From NCBI GenBank assembly GCA_037043235.1, contig JAWRVZ010000089.1:2390501-2454500 (forward strand): a stretch of 64,000 nucleotides of DNA, given 5' to 3'. The position numbers and the translations under genes were made by a program. This stretch comes from Rhodeus uyekii (taxonomy: Eukaryota > Chordata > Actinopteri > Cypriniformes > Acheilognathidae). This document shows positions 12,201 through 26,600 of the stretch, piece by piece (the first letter of the stretch is position 1; each line of letters opens with the position of its first letter). The notes beneath the pieces are model-generated. The model saw only the letters and a program-made list of their open reading frames with translations. It had not been told where the DNA came from and made no database searches.

Positions 12201-15200
12201 ATATTAATAGATTAAATTCAGCGTATTGATGATGCAAGCCAATGAACCCTGAATATGAGCAAATGGTCAATGATTTTATATGAAAAGACACTAAATGAGA
12301 AATTGCACATTGCATTTATATTCTGTGTCAATCAATAATGTATGTATTGAATTTGATTCTAGTAAAAATAATGGCAGGCACTGGAGGAAAGCCTTGTTTT
12401 GCCTTCCTATAAGAGCGTTAAGTCATGTGAAAACTAGACTTGGTGTTGTTTGGTGTCTTTAAAACTATGAAAGCCCTTTTTTCCGCTTTGTGACAGGCGA
12501 GCCGTACATTCGTCTCTCCCCGAAGCTCTCCTCTAAACTCACCCACCGCGGTCTGTCCATCGAGGTGAACGAAGGGGACGATGTGGATCTTGGTGTTCTG
12601 ATCGAAGCGTATCCCCCTCTGACCTCACACCAGTGGGAGACTCCGACATCCCACAATGCCTCGCTCCCAGAGAACAGCTTTTACAACTACAACGACAGGT
12701 CACTACAAAAGCACAAATTTAGTAAATAAAGGATGTTAAATAAATGACAATATATTATCACCCATGGCGAGCAAGATGAATTTTTCCACGAGTCAGATTC
12801 TCGTATTCGTCGGCTGACTGTGATGTTTGTTTTATTGGATGCATTGAGCTCAGGGTTTGTGAATCTGTAGGTACGAGGCGCTGCTGTTCCTCAGGAGACT
12901 GAACTTCCAGGAGATCGGCCGCTACACACTCCACGTGAACAGCGACATGAAAAATGCCTCCATTACTTTTGATATCAAAATGTACAGTAAGTACAGTTAG
13001 TCTGTTTACATCTGCATCAGGTAAATAATTTCCCCAAAATTTCCCATTAAATATCACATTAGGCTTTATTAACTTTACCAAACATGCAATAGACATGTGA
13101 AGCTTGTAATGTATCTTAAGTACGTATATGAATTAAAAATGTGTGTTAATATGTGCTTTTCTAAATCTTTTTCTTTTATTATAACCCATTTATTTCATTT
13201 TTTGATCTTTCTTTCTGTAAAAATGCATATCTTGTGTCCCTTCAGCTTTGATCACAGGAATAAATTCCATTTTGAAATATTTTCAGATTGAAATCATTTA
13301 TTTTTAATTACAATACTATTTCACAATATTGCTGTATATTCATATTGTTCTTCATATCGTTATATGAAATACACTATCTGTCAAAGTTTTGGAGTATTTG
13401 ATAGAAGTTTCCAAAGCTGTCAAATTTTTTGCTTACCAAATTTAATGAAAAATACAGTGAAAACATACAGTCTTTCAATAACATAAATTACTGCAAATAC
13501 TCCAAAACTTTGACAGATAGTGTATTTCATATAACTGTGCAAAGACAAGGACTGTATTTTCAGTGCAGTGAATATTTGGACCATATACTTGCATTGCAAA
13601 TGCATTGCTTCAACCGCAACACACACTCATACACACAACTGTAATTTTCTGTCCAATCAAAATTAATGCTACTAATAGAACTGAACTCTACTGAACCCAG
13701 AGTCCTCCTTTGAAGAAATCCAGTCAAAGAAGCAACAAAATCCCATCTGAAATATAAATATTCAAGCTCATTTTGTTTCATAGAGAAACCTGTTGCGACG
13801 GTGCGATGGGAGAATGTCACAACTCTGACATGTAGATCCTACGGATATCCAGCTCCCAGCATCCTCTGGTACCAGTGCACAGGAATCAGAACCACGTATG
13901 TGTTTGCCACTCTATTACACGTCTGAAACCACTGACTGTGAAGAGATGAAAGTGGACATGATATAAAATCAACCCATTTTGCTTTCTAAATATATATTCT
14001 GGATTTTATTGTATACTGTTCATTAGTTAATAACTCAAAAATGCATCCAATTACAAAAGTGAAATGTGTTGCAACAAGTGTTGGGTTTAATTAATTACTA
14101 TGTAATCTAATTAATGTAACTGAATTACTTTTCCCTTGAAAAAGTAAAGTAAGGGATTGCTCTCAATTTCTACCTAATGTAATTACAATTACAGTACATT
14201 AACTACAATATACAAATTCTATATAAAACAATGGTGGATTTAACATCAAAATCTAATGTTAAAGTGTCTGTTTTTAGTATAACCTTCTTTTAAATACTTT
14301 TAGCAGTTCATATTGTATATTGTTTATTTGAAAGAAATAAAAGTAGTTTCGTGCCTATCCTTGTATTTAGACAGTAATTAGTAAGAAGTAATTGAACTAT
14401 TTATAGAGAGAGTAATTAGTTTCTATCTAATTACAGTGTTGAAGATGTAATTAGTAGCTAGTAAGTAATTACTTTTTTAGAGTAACTTATCCAACGCTGG
14501 CTGGAACTTTATTTCCTAGGTTTTTTTTGTGTGTTTTTTTTTTTTTTTTTTTGTCGATTTTAAATACTGAATCATTCAGACTCCTTAAGATTTAAAAGAG
14601 ACTTTAATTAAAAGATTTGAATATACGAATCTCCATACAGAGACAGATGCTGTGCAATAAGTCAAGTCAGTTTTGTTTATTTAGTTTGTTTTAGGACTTC
14701 ATACAAAACAGATTGTTTCAAAATGACAAGAAAATAAAAGTATTAATGTTGCAAAGTTCTTCCATTATGAAAGAAAAAAAGACAATAGTTGATTCAATCA
14801 ATTTCAGCAACACTGTCAACACTGCAAAGCACTAACTCAAAATCTTTTATGCCCACATTTAAGATTTATTTATTTGAATTGCATATAAAATTTCTATGCA
14901 TTTGGATTATATAATTTTAACATAAACTAATAAAGGTATTGTGATGCATATCTGTCAGTCATATATTAATAAAACAGGTAAGCTTTCTGTAACTGAATGC
15001 ATTTAACACACAATATTTATCATTTATAAAATGTATTGCTTTCTTATTTTCAATCTCATATATTTTAACCAATTGAATACTGACTGACAAATATGCATCA
15101 CATTACATTTATTAAATTGTTTATGTTAAAATAATGCAATCTAAATGAATGGGAGTTTTAAATGCAATTGAAATGCACAAGTGTTGAATTGATAACTCTC

Positions 15201-18200
15201 CAGAAGGGTTTAGTGCCAGCGCTCTGATTATGGCAGTGTTTGTGTCCGACAGCTGTCCAGGAAACAGCACAGATCTTCAGCCCATCCAGACGCAGACGGT
15301 GGAGCTCCAGAAGGAGCCGTACGGGTCAGTGGGTGTGGAGAGCGTCCTGACCGTGGGACCCAACCGCAGAATGACCGTGGTTTGCGTGGCCTTCAATATG
15401 GTCGGCCAAGGCAGTGACATCTTCTCCATGGACGGCTCTGGTAAACGGGTTTTCAGAAGGTTATGGTCAAAACAAAGCATATTCTTCTCATTGAGTGATG
15501 AGATGGGTTTGTTTTATGGTCTTAGATCATGTCTTCATCAGTGCAATGTACGGCTGTGGAGCAGCAATGCTGCTTCTGGTGCTGCTGCTCGCCTTCATGT
15601 TCTACAAGTACAAACAGGTGAGTCTGAACCGAGTCGACTCATTGTTCACTGAATCATGTGCAGGTCTTCATGTTATACTAGTACAGACAGGTGAGTCTGA
15701 ACCGAGTTGACTCATTGTTCAGTGAATCATGTGCAGGTCTTCATGTTTTACTAGCATAGACAGGTGAATCTGAACAGAGTCGACTCATTGTTAAGTGAAT
15801 CATATGTTGGTCTTCATGTTCTACAAGTAAAGAGAGGCAATTCTGAACTGAGTCGACTCATTGTTCAGTGAATTGTGTGCTCACCTTCATGCCCTACAAG
15901 TAATAATAATAATAATTCATTACATTTATATTGCGCTTTTTCATAGACACTAAAAGCGCTTTACATGGAATGGGGAAGTACAGACGGGTCCGAACAAAGT
16001 CGATTCATTGTTCAGTGAATCATATTCTGGTCTTCATTTTCTACAAATACAGACAGGCGATTCTGAACTGAGTCGACTCTAAGTTGAGTGAATCATATGC
16101 AGGTCTTTCTTTCGATGGTTCACATTTGCAGATTATTTTGAAGAAAAAAACTCATTACCTTTCAAGGGAAGTCGCGCGGCATCAAACGCTAGAGGAATAC
16201 CTTGACGATAGTCTCGTGAAGCACTATGTTGAAGATCGATCGACCGAGTGTGAGTGACAGCCGCGAGTCGGTGACGTCACGAACCAGGGTGATAAAGGTG
16301 CGCCGGAAACGGTAGCTTAATGGAGTGTCTGAACTTGAAGCAAGTACTATGTGTGTGTTGTTGTCATGCTGATTGTTTGAGTTTCCTTTGACTGAACTAT
16401 TCCCTAGACTAGTTTAAAAGAAAAGGGATCTCCAATTTTAACAAAATGGCGAATCAAACATTTGTGCGTGTCTTCCTACCTCAGGTAGGAACACGCACTC
16501 ACTGTGTGTTATTTGTTTGGGAGGGTCCTAGAGCATTCCCTCCAGTCGTACCCCAGAAAAACAGGCCCTGCAGTGTCTGCCACTCAAGCACCAGAGGCCA
16601 ACCTCGAGAGGCTGGTTCCCTCAATAGAATTTCTGGTCGTGTGTAACGCCTACCAGAGGTTTCTCATTGGGTCCTGCACACCATAGAAAAACGTTATTTT
16701 CCTTTAGCAGGGTTCTACCCATCGTGGTGAACCCTGAGCAGGCTCTGGTCACAGAACAGGAAGTAGACACACCTAGATTTGCTCTTTTTAAATCGCTCGT
16801 CGTCATCAAAATGTTGATATTGAACCAGATGATGACAGATCAGGTACGAGGACTGGTCTGTCACCACCGACCTGAAGGACACATATTTTCATTCCATTCT
16901 TCCACAACACAGGAAATACCTCAGTTTCACCTTTGGGGTAAAGGCGTACCAAGGTTCAAAGTCACACACACACACACAAAAAACTTAGTCTATACTCTAG
17001 ACTTGTATACCAGCATCTTGTGCCCTCTTCAGGGAACCATGGTTACATGCTTAACCTGAGACGTTCTTCATCCCTAATTCATTTAAATGAAAACTAGTTT
17101 GTTTTCATTTTCATTGTTAGATCTTTCTTTCTTTAGCAAATATATAGTTTTGTTTATATTGAAAGTTTTATTTAAAATAAACACAGACTGAAGCTGTTCA
17201 TATTGATTATTTTACTCATATCTCTGCTCTCATCATGTTCTTTTGAACATTTTAAAGCTGTTGATTTCACCCACTTTGAGTTTCCTGTCAGTATCATGTT
17301 AATATGTGTATAACAGCAGACTGAACTGAGTCTTTGATCTGTCGGCAGAAACCCAGATTTGAGATCCGCTGGAAAATCATTGAAGCAACAAATGGAAACA
17401 ACTACACCTTCATAGACCCGACACAACTTCCATACAATGAAAAATGGGAGTTTCCTCGAGACAAATTAAAACTAGGTCTGTACTTAAACTAACATAATCA
17501 CGTTTCTATCAACTAAAATTAACAAATGTTAACCAATATTAAGAATGGGAGCTTGTTGGTTTAGCTGTAAGGATGGTGTGTCTGGTGTTTAGGTAAGACT
17601 CTGGGCGCAGGCGCCTTTGGGAAAGTGGTGGAGGCCACGGCGTACGGCCTGGGGAAGGAGGACAATGTCACACGTGTTGCTGTGAAAATGCTGAAAGGTC
17701 AGAACACATTACAATTACAAAGAGTGCTGCTATGTTTTTAAGTGCTGTAGTAATACTTAATACTTATTCTTTATTAATTTCAAGTCAGTTCAGTGTTAAT
17801 TCAATTGAGTTCAATAACACTGTTGATGTTGCAAAGTTTCTTAGTAATGAAACCTTTGATTCAGCTCAAAGCATTCATAGCAGCTCTACAGAAGACAATA
17901 GTGTCGTTATTCAACTCATTAGACCTTATTGACAGCATTAACGAGAATGAAAGCGAGATAGTCATGCATCTCTTCGGTGGGTTGAACTGTTATTTTTTGA
18001 GTTGACGAAACCCTACAAAAATATCTTGTAGAAAAAACTCTAGACAATATACCATTTACACGACACTCTTCAACCCCCCAAAAATGTCATCTTTTTATGT
18101 GTTTTGGTTTAGGGGGCCTAAAAACACAAACTGCCAGTGTGTGTTTTTGAAATAAAGTGAGTGTTTTCGAAAATGCTAAAGTTTTCGTCTCTGTATAAAC

Positions 18201-21200
18201 TACAAAAACACACCGTTTTGTGCTCAGCGACGTTGTGTGCGTATTGTGTGTTCAGTCTACGGTGTTTCTTTATATAGCTACATCGCCAACTACTGGCCTG
18301 ATGTGAATAAATACAGCGTTTTTAATCATTTTCATGGATCTGTGTGAACAGGGATCGTTTTGACAATGTTGTTGCCTGCACACAAAAAAAGCAATGGAAA
18401 AACATTTCCATTTTTATTACATCCGCATCATGTAAGCATACCCTCAGAAGTGATCTAGGAGCTTTATACAGCTTTTTTAAAGCAGATACCATGAAAACAC
18501 AGTAAGTCTCTCCCTCACAGCCTTGCTTTCATATGTCATGGCGCTGCTCTGAATAAGGTCTATTCAGTTCAGTAAATATCATCACCATCTCCATATAATT
18601 GGCAACAGCCACTGATTACCCTATTTTGGTTGACCATTACTTTTTAAATGAACTTTAATCATGTTTCACTGACAAAACTATTTAACCAAGCCAGTAAAAG
18701 TATTGAACTGTGTTGTGTTGCATGCTGGGAGCAGCCAGCGCTCATCGAGACGAGCGAGAGGCTCTGATGTCAGAGCTGAAGATCCTCAGTCACCTCGGAC
18801 AGCACCAGTACATCGTCAACCTGCTGGGTGCCTGCACATACGGCGGTAAGACCTCACACACTCCTGCTCTTCAAAATAAAGCTGCTTAATTGGCATTGAT
18901 GCTTCCATGAAGTACCTTTGACATCAAAGCCAGCTTTCTGTTGCACAAAAGTGCTTCATGCTGGAAAAATGTTCTTTAAATTGATGTAAAGTTCTTCACA
19001 CTTAGAGAAGATGGTTCTTTTTTTAGAACTGATCTCTACAAGGTTCTTTGGGGAACCAAGAACGGTTCTTCCATGGCATTATGGAACCTTTATTTTTAAG
19101 AGTGTCGCTGGAACGAACAGGTTTTAAATAGGTTTTTAGAGCTCTAATCTGGCCTAAACCACCTAGACCATCAGAAACCGGTCATGGATTTTCATTTCCG
19201 GCTCATTTACAGGTCCTGTGCTGGTGATCACAGAGTACTGTTGCCATGGTGATCTTCTGAACTTCCTGCGTAGCAAAGCCGAGAACTTCCTGAACTTCGT
19301 CATGACGATTCCCGACTTTCCAGAGCCGACGGCGGATTATAAGAATGTGAACACTGAGCGAATGTTTCTCAGAAGGTGCTTTTAATTAACATACACAAAC
19401 ATATCAATAAAATGAATGAAAGAAATATAACTGAAATTAAATAAATTATAAAAAAGAAAATACTTCAAACGTTTGGTAACACTTTACTATAAGGTTTCAT
19501 TAGTTACTTTTCAACATTTACTCATACATTATGGAAATAAAATGTTGTTTGTTAACTATTCAATTTACGTTGAATTAACATGAACAAACAATGAACAGCT
19601 GGATTTTAACATTAAGTAACATTAAGAAAGATAAATAAATACTGTAACAAATGTATTGTACATTGTTAGTTCGTGTTAGTTAATACATTAAACCTTATTG
19701 TAAAGTGTTACCAAATAATTTTATTTCCGCTAGAACTTTTGACTTTTTAATTTGATTTACTTTAAAAAAAATTTCATTTACTTTGACTAGATGTACTAAA
19801 GTACAGTAATGCCTTGAGATACGAGCATAATTCGTTCCAGGACGAGCTCGGAACTCGAGTTGCTCGTATCTCAAATCATGTTTTCCCATGAGAAATAACA
19901 GAAAAAAAATTAATCCGTTCCGGCCCTCTAAAAAACTCCCTTATTAGTGCTTATAACAATGGAAAAAAACATGTTTTTAATTGCTATAGAGACACACACA
20001 CACACACACAAAAATTATGGTATATAAGGATTCGTGTGATATAAAATAAAATGTGGTTTTAATTATGAGTTCTTACCTTCGAGACAGACGATACAGTAGC
20101 GGCTAATGACGGCATGTGAGGAGGAGGAGGAGGGATGACGTAGATAATGTAAACACAATACGGAAGTGTAGTGTTTCTTCCAGTGTTGTGTATTGGATCG
20201 ACTCAGAAGCTCATATTTATTATTATTGAACATTCATAACTCGTGCTGCTCCCAGCTTAATACTGTGAATCACTCATCGCCCCTTGTAACCCCGCTGTAA
20301 AACCAAGCTGCCTCTAGTGGAGATCATATGCAATTACACCATAAATGAGACGCTTGAGCTGCTCCGAGTGCTGAACACCTAGCGTCGGCATCTGTAAGCT
20401 GCTCGCATCTCAAATATTTACTCGTATCTCAAAGCAAAAATGCTCAAAGGCTTGCTTGTATCTCAGAATACTCATATGTCGGGACGCTCGTTTCTCAAGG
20501 TATTACTGTAACTAACAATGGAATAAAGATTAATACAAACTATATAGACACATTTAAGAAAAATGGCAAACACACAACAAAATTACTCAATGTTTTAGCT
20601 CAAATTAAAATGGAAAATACAAAAATAAAATGTATTCAAAATGAACGCTTAGCATCTCAATGACAGCTAGATAACACTGGTTCTCGTAGCTTTATTGCTG
20701 ATTTTGCTGATTTGACCGTGACAGTGACAGTGGGATTTCCAGCACCTGTTCGGATCACTATCTGGACATGAGACCGGCCAGCAGCTCTGCTCCGAGTGAG
20801 TCCACACATCACTTCCACATCCACTATCATATGTTTGCTGTTAAACCAGGTTGTAACACTCGCAGCGTGGATCACAGTTCACATCCAGACTAAAATCTTT
20901 AAGGACATATTTCATCTACTCTAACGCTCCAAACATGAACCAGCGTTGTGTATTCACACACATTCAATCACGTCTTCTTAAAATGAAATATATATGTGCA
21001 TTTATACAGCGATGGATTATTTATGTAAACAGAACTTTGTCCTCATGAGTTTTATATTTTATTTTTAATATATTTTTGGTGATAAAATCACATTTAATCT
21101 CCAGATTAATGTATAAACAACATAAAGACAGTAGACTATATTTGTTTAACAGCATATCTGGATTTTAGTCATTAATTATATCCATTCAGCATTACAGTAT

Positions 21201-23565
21201 AATAGAAAGCTATCCATTTTAACATTTATTAGGCTTTAAAAACTAACAATAGCAACTTTTATGAATTATATAAATTCTAAGTTTAGTAAATGTAATTGCT
21301 AAAAGTCACAGAACAGCTTTTCCAGCCAATCAGTATTCAGACACACCACGGTATAAATATATCTGTAATAATATTTATATTTTGTTTGTGTTTTGTATTA
21401 ACACACACACACTCAAAAGTGTGTCATGTTACATAAGGGAAATGGTTTGAGAACATTGCTTTCATTCTGACTTCAAGCTCCCTCTATAAAACGGTCACTT
21501 CCTCTTTTGCTCCAGCTTCTTCTTGTGAGAGTCAGGCTGAAGATTCGTGGCCGCTCGACATGGACGACTTACTCAGATTCTCCTATCAGGTGGCGCAGGG
21601 ACTCGACTTCCTCACGGCTAAAAATGTGAGTCCCGAAAATAAAAATATAACACTGCCAGCAGCCTCATAAACAATGATATCTGTTGGAGATCTGGAGGAA
21701 GTTGCGTTCATTAACGATAGATCCAAAAGCATCTGACCTTTGACCTTTGACCTTTCACCAGTGCATCCACAGAGATGTGGCGGCCAGAAACGTTCTCCTC
21801 ACCAACAGTCGAGTGGCCAAGATCTGTGATTTCGGACTGGCACGAGACATTATGAACGACTGCAACTACGTGGTCAAAGGAAACGTGAGGAAACAAACAC
21901 AACACACATGCTCCGATGTGACAGACCTACAAATCAAGTTCAAATCAAGTACTAATGTGTGTGTGTGTGTGTGTAGGCCCGTCTTCCAGTGAAGTGGATG
22001 GCTCCAGAGAGTATTTTCGAATGTGTGTATACGGTTCAGAGTGACGTCTGGTCTTACGGCATCCTGCTGTGGGAGATTTTTTCACTCGGTGAGACACAAA
22101 CACAGAACTTAAACACTTAACCATTATGACCCAGATAGCTCTGAGTTCTCAAAAATAATGGTTAACCTTTGATTTATACATTGATATTTTGTGACATTTA
22201 AGTTTCATGAACATGCATGCAAATGTTCGCCGTTCGGATATGTTGTGAAATGCGCTTGCCAAATTTCTGAGATGATTATGATGTTCCTGGGTCAATTTTA
22301 ACAACCAGTTTCATGGTGAAAGTCAGATGCAGACGACCAAAAAAGTGTAAACTTATGTATCTGGCCCTTTCATCCAAATAGATTTTACATTGCTTTGATA
22401 GGAGATATTGTTATCAGTTTCACTGGGAATTGAACCCATGATCTTGGTGTTGCGATCTTGATCTTACATGCTCTACTGTTTGAGATGCACACCTATTAAA
22501 CATTACTGTTTAAAATGTTCAATTCTAACTTACAATGATTAAAATAATCACAGCCTGGATTTCAATGAATGAAATATTCAATTGTTTGTTTAATCATACT
22601 TTGTTTAGAACTAAATTGTGACAATGGAAAAAAATCATGTCCAGTCTCTTCGCATGAATGTTCTGGTTTGATGTCTCTGTAACAAATGCATGAGTTTGTC
22701 GTCTTTGGTTGAGACTCGTCTGCTCGTTTCTGCAGGGAAGAGCCCGTATCCCAACGTCCTGGTGGACTCCAAGTTTTATAAAATGATCAAATGTGGGTAT
22801 CAGATGTCCAGACCTGACTTCGCACCTCCAGAAATGTGAGTGAGATTTATGATTTACAATAACAGTGAATTATTAAATCGACGTATTACTACAAATGGAA
22901 GTGAGGGAATGGATTTTGGGATGTTTTTACACACTTTTGAAGGAGGAATTTATATGGAAACCCATTTCTGTCACTTAAATACAAAAATACATGCGTTGGT
23001 AAATCTTAATTATAACACAAAAAGTCAGAATTATGAGATAAATAGTCGAAAATATGACAATGTCAAACTTCTGAGAAACTTAAAATTATGACATAGTTAA
23101 GAAAATTGTTAAATCATAATTAAAAAAGTCAGATTTAAAATTCATAATTGTCTTGCTGTAAATTAATTTGTATGTAAAATTGTACTTTTAATGTCAATTT
23201 TCATTACATTTTTCATGTTATTCATTTCATATTTCTTATAATTATGACCTAGTATGTCATAATATGATTTATAAAAGTATTATATTTTGTAAATTGTGGC
23301 AGAAATGCGCTTCATGCATATATGCATTTCATTTTGAGTAGAGATTCATAACCACAAATCTGAATCCCAAATTAATTTCAAACATTTAAGCAAGAACATT
23401 CACACTCAGATGAAAAGGTTTTTAAGTATCATGCATGAGTCAGGGTTATTGTTAACGAAAACCATAAATACATTTTAAACTTGTGTTTTTGCACGGATCT
23501 TTAGTTCTGCATGTTAAACACATGATGCGACTGCAAGGCCTTGATTTTCCACTCGTCTCACACTG

Positions 23566-23604
<39 letters not shown>

Positions 23605-26600
23605 GTACTTCAGTCTCATTGTTAACTAATACTAGTTAATTACTGTGTAACACTTTACAATAAGGTTCCATTAGTTTAGGTTAGATAATGCATTCACTAT
23701 TATTAACTAACAATGAGCAATACATTCGTTACAGTCAGTGTTCCCGCCCAATTGGGCTCCTTTTGGTCACGTCCGACCGGAAAAAAATGCATTGGGCTGG
23801 TCGATAAAAATTGGGCTTGTTTTTGATGACAAACCCGCCCAAAATTTCTTATATAAATGCATATAAATTCCATTAAAACAAGCCCCCAACCCCCCCCCCC
23901 CCAGTCAACAATCGCGTGTTGCATTAAAAAAAAAATTCTGTATGGTTTTAATTTTTATTAGTTTAGAAATGAAATTGACTTTTTTTATCTCACAATTGAC
24001 TTGGTGTGTCATAACGTTGTCTTTTTATAAAATAATATTGACATTACCTCATTTTTTAATTTATATGCATTTATATAATTTATATAAGGAATTTATATGC
24101 ATTTATATAAGAAATTTTGGGCGGGTTTGACAATTTTCTAAAGCATAATTTTTCTTTATGTGGCAGAAATGGCCTTAAAAAAAGTAATAAAATAAGATAA
24201 AAAAGGGTTTATTGAAATGAAAGTGAAATTTTGGAGTTGAATGACTGAAACTAATTTTGTTTGTAAAACACATAACTTGGAAAAATGTGCTTTACAGTAA
24301 TGTTTTAATCACCATAAATTCAAGTAAATTCTTTTACTGCATATTACTATGATACTCGTACGTTATAGTTTGTCAAGTAAGAAATGTGCATTATGATATG
24401 TGCTAAAATTACACATCTTAATGCAAAAAATCCTAATTCTGATGTCTTTTGGGTTGGTGTTGAATCTGATTCTGGCGGTTGTGTGCAGGTACACTATCAT
24501 GAAGATGTGCTGGAGCCTGGACGCCGCTGAGAGACCTCCATTCAGCAAGATCTCTGAGCTGATCGAGAGGATGCTGGGAGACGCGCCTGAGCAGGTAAAC
24601 AGAGCTCAATCATTACCAGAAGCACACGGTGAAACCATTTGTGTGACAAACCAGTGAAAATACCATAACCGTCACGGTCATGTCGTGTGTGTGTGTGTGT
24701 GTAACGTCAGCCACTCCCCTTGTTAGTCTTGTCACCTGTTCCTCGTTATCTTGTGGATAAAAGCCCTCATGTATTTTTGTCAGTTGTTGTTAATGTTTCA
24801 TTATGTGTGTCTCCATGGTCTCCAGGTTTTTGCACAAACGTGCTGTTTTGTTTGATGTTTAAAGTGTTTTGTTTTCGTTCTGAATGAAGAGAAGTTTCAG
24901 TTTAACTGTTCTCCTTGCGTTCGTCCTCCCGCATCACGCACCTCATTACAATAACTGTGTTTTTCTAGAGCTAAAACAACAGAAGCGAAAGACTGCGGAG
25001 GCCTCGCACATTCAAGTTATGAATGGCAGCACTTTTTTGTTAAAATATGGCCCTTTTTAAAATAGTGAAACAGCACCACATAACTGTCATGTTGAATTTT
25101 TATGTTTTAATGTTGTACATTTTAATTTAAAGCTTTTCGTTACTTGAGCTTATTTCAGCCAGTTCTCATTTTCATTTATTTTAACGATGTACTAAAATAG
25201 CTTATATATATATATATATTTAATTAAAATGTGTGAAAAGTGAATTTAGTGTATACAGAAATATTAAAAAACTACACTCACCTAAAGGATTATTAGGAAC
25301 ACCTGTTCAATTTCTCATTAATGCAATTATCTAATCAACCAATCACATGGCAGTTGCTTCAATGCATTTAGGAGTTGGTCCTGGTCAAGACAATCTCCTG
25401 AACTCCAAACTGAATGTCAGAATGGGAAAGAAAGGTGATTTCAGTAGTTTTGAGCGTGGCATGATTGTTGCTGCCAGACGGGCCGGTCTGAGTATTTCAC
25501 AATCTGCTCAGTTACTGGGATTTTCACGCACAACCATTTCTAGGGTTTACAAAGAATGCTGTGAAAAGGGAAAAACATCCAGTATGCAGCAGTCCTGTGG
25601 GAGAAAATGCCTTGTTGATGCTAGAGGTCAGAGGTCATGGGCCGACTGATTCAAGCTGATAGAAGAGCAACTTTGACTGAAATAACCACTCGTTACAACC
25701 GAGGTTTGCAGCAAAGCATTTGTGAAGCCACAACACGCACAACCTTGAGGTGGATGGGCTACAACAGCAGAAGACCCCACCGGGTACCACTCATCTCCAC
25801 TACAAATAGGAAAAAGAGGCTACAATTTGCACAAGTTCATCAAAATTGGACAGTTGAAGACTGGAAAAATGTTGCCTGGTCTGATGAGTCTCGATTTCTG
25901 TTGAGACATTCAGATGGTAGAGTCAGAATTTGGCGTAAACAGAATGAGAACATGGATGTCCACTGTGCAGGCTGGTGGTGGTGGTGTAATGGTGTGGGGG
26001 ATGTTTTCTTGCCACACTTTAGGGCCCTTAGTGCCAATTGGGCATCGTTTAAATGCCACGGCCTACCTGAGCATTGCTTCTGACCATGTCCATCCCTTTA
26101 TGCCCACCATGTTCCCATCCTCTGATGCTTCTTCCAGCAGGACAATGCACCATGTCACAAAGCTCGAATCATTTCAAATTGGTTTCTTGAACATGACAAT
26201 GAGTTCACTGCACTAAAATGGCCCCACAGTCACCAGATCTCAACCCAATAGAGCATCTTTGGGATGTGGTGGAACGGGAGCTTCGTGTCCTGGATGTGCA
26301 TCCCACAAATCTCCATCAACTACAATAGTGTGAATGATACAAAAGTAACACTGCATCATCTACGCTCATTATGAATTTTAATATTGAATTTGTTTAGTTT
26401 TTTGCTTATAGTGCGTATTTCACATTTTCTGCAAAAATCCCTGAACTTTTGGCAGTCTGATTAAATTGAGGTTGATGCTGTATATGACACACTTCATATT
26501 TTATGTAGTCCATCCATATATTCTATCTGTGTGCAGTTCATACTGCAGGATCAGTTAAAATAGCATGTTATTTTCAACAGTCTAGTGTGTGTGTGTGTGT

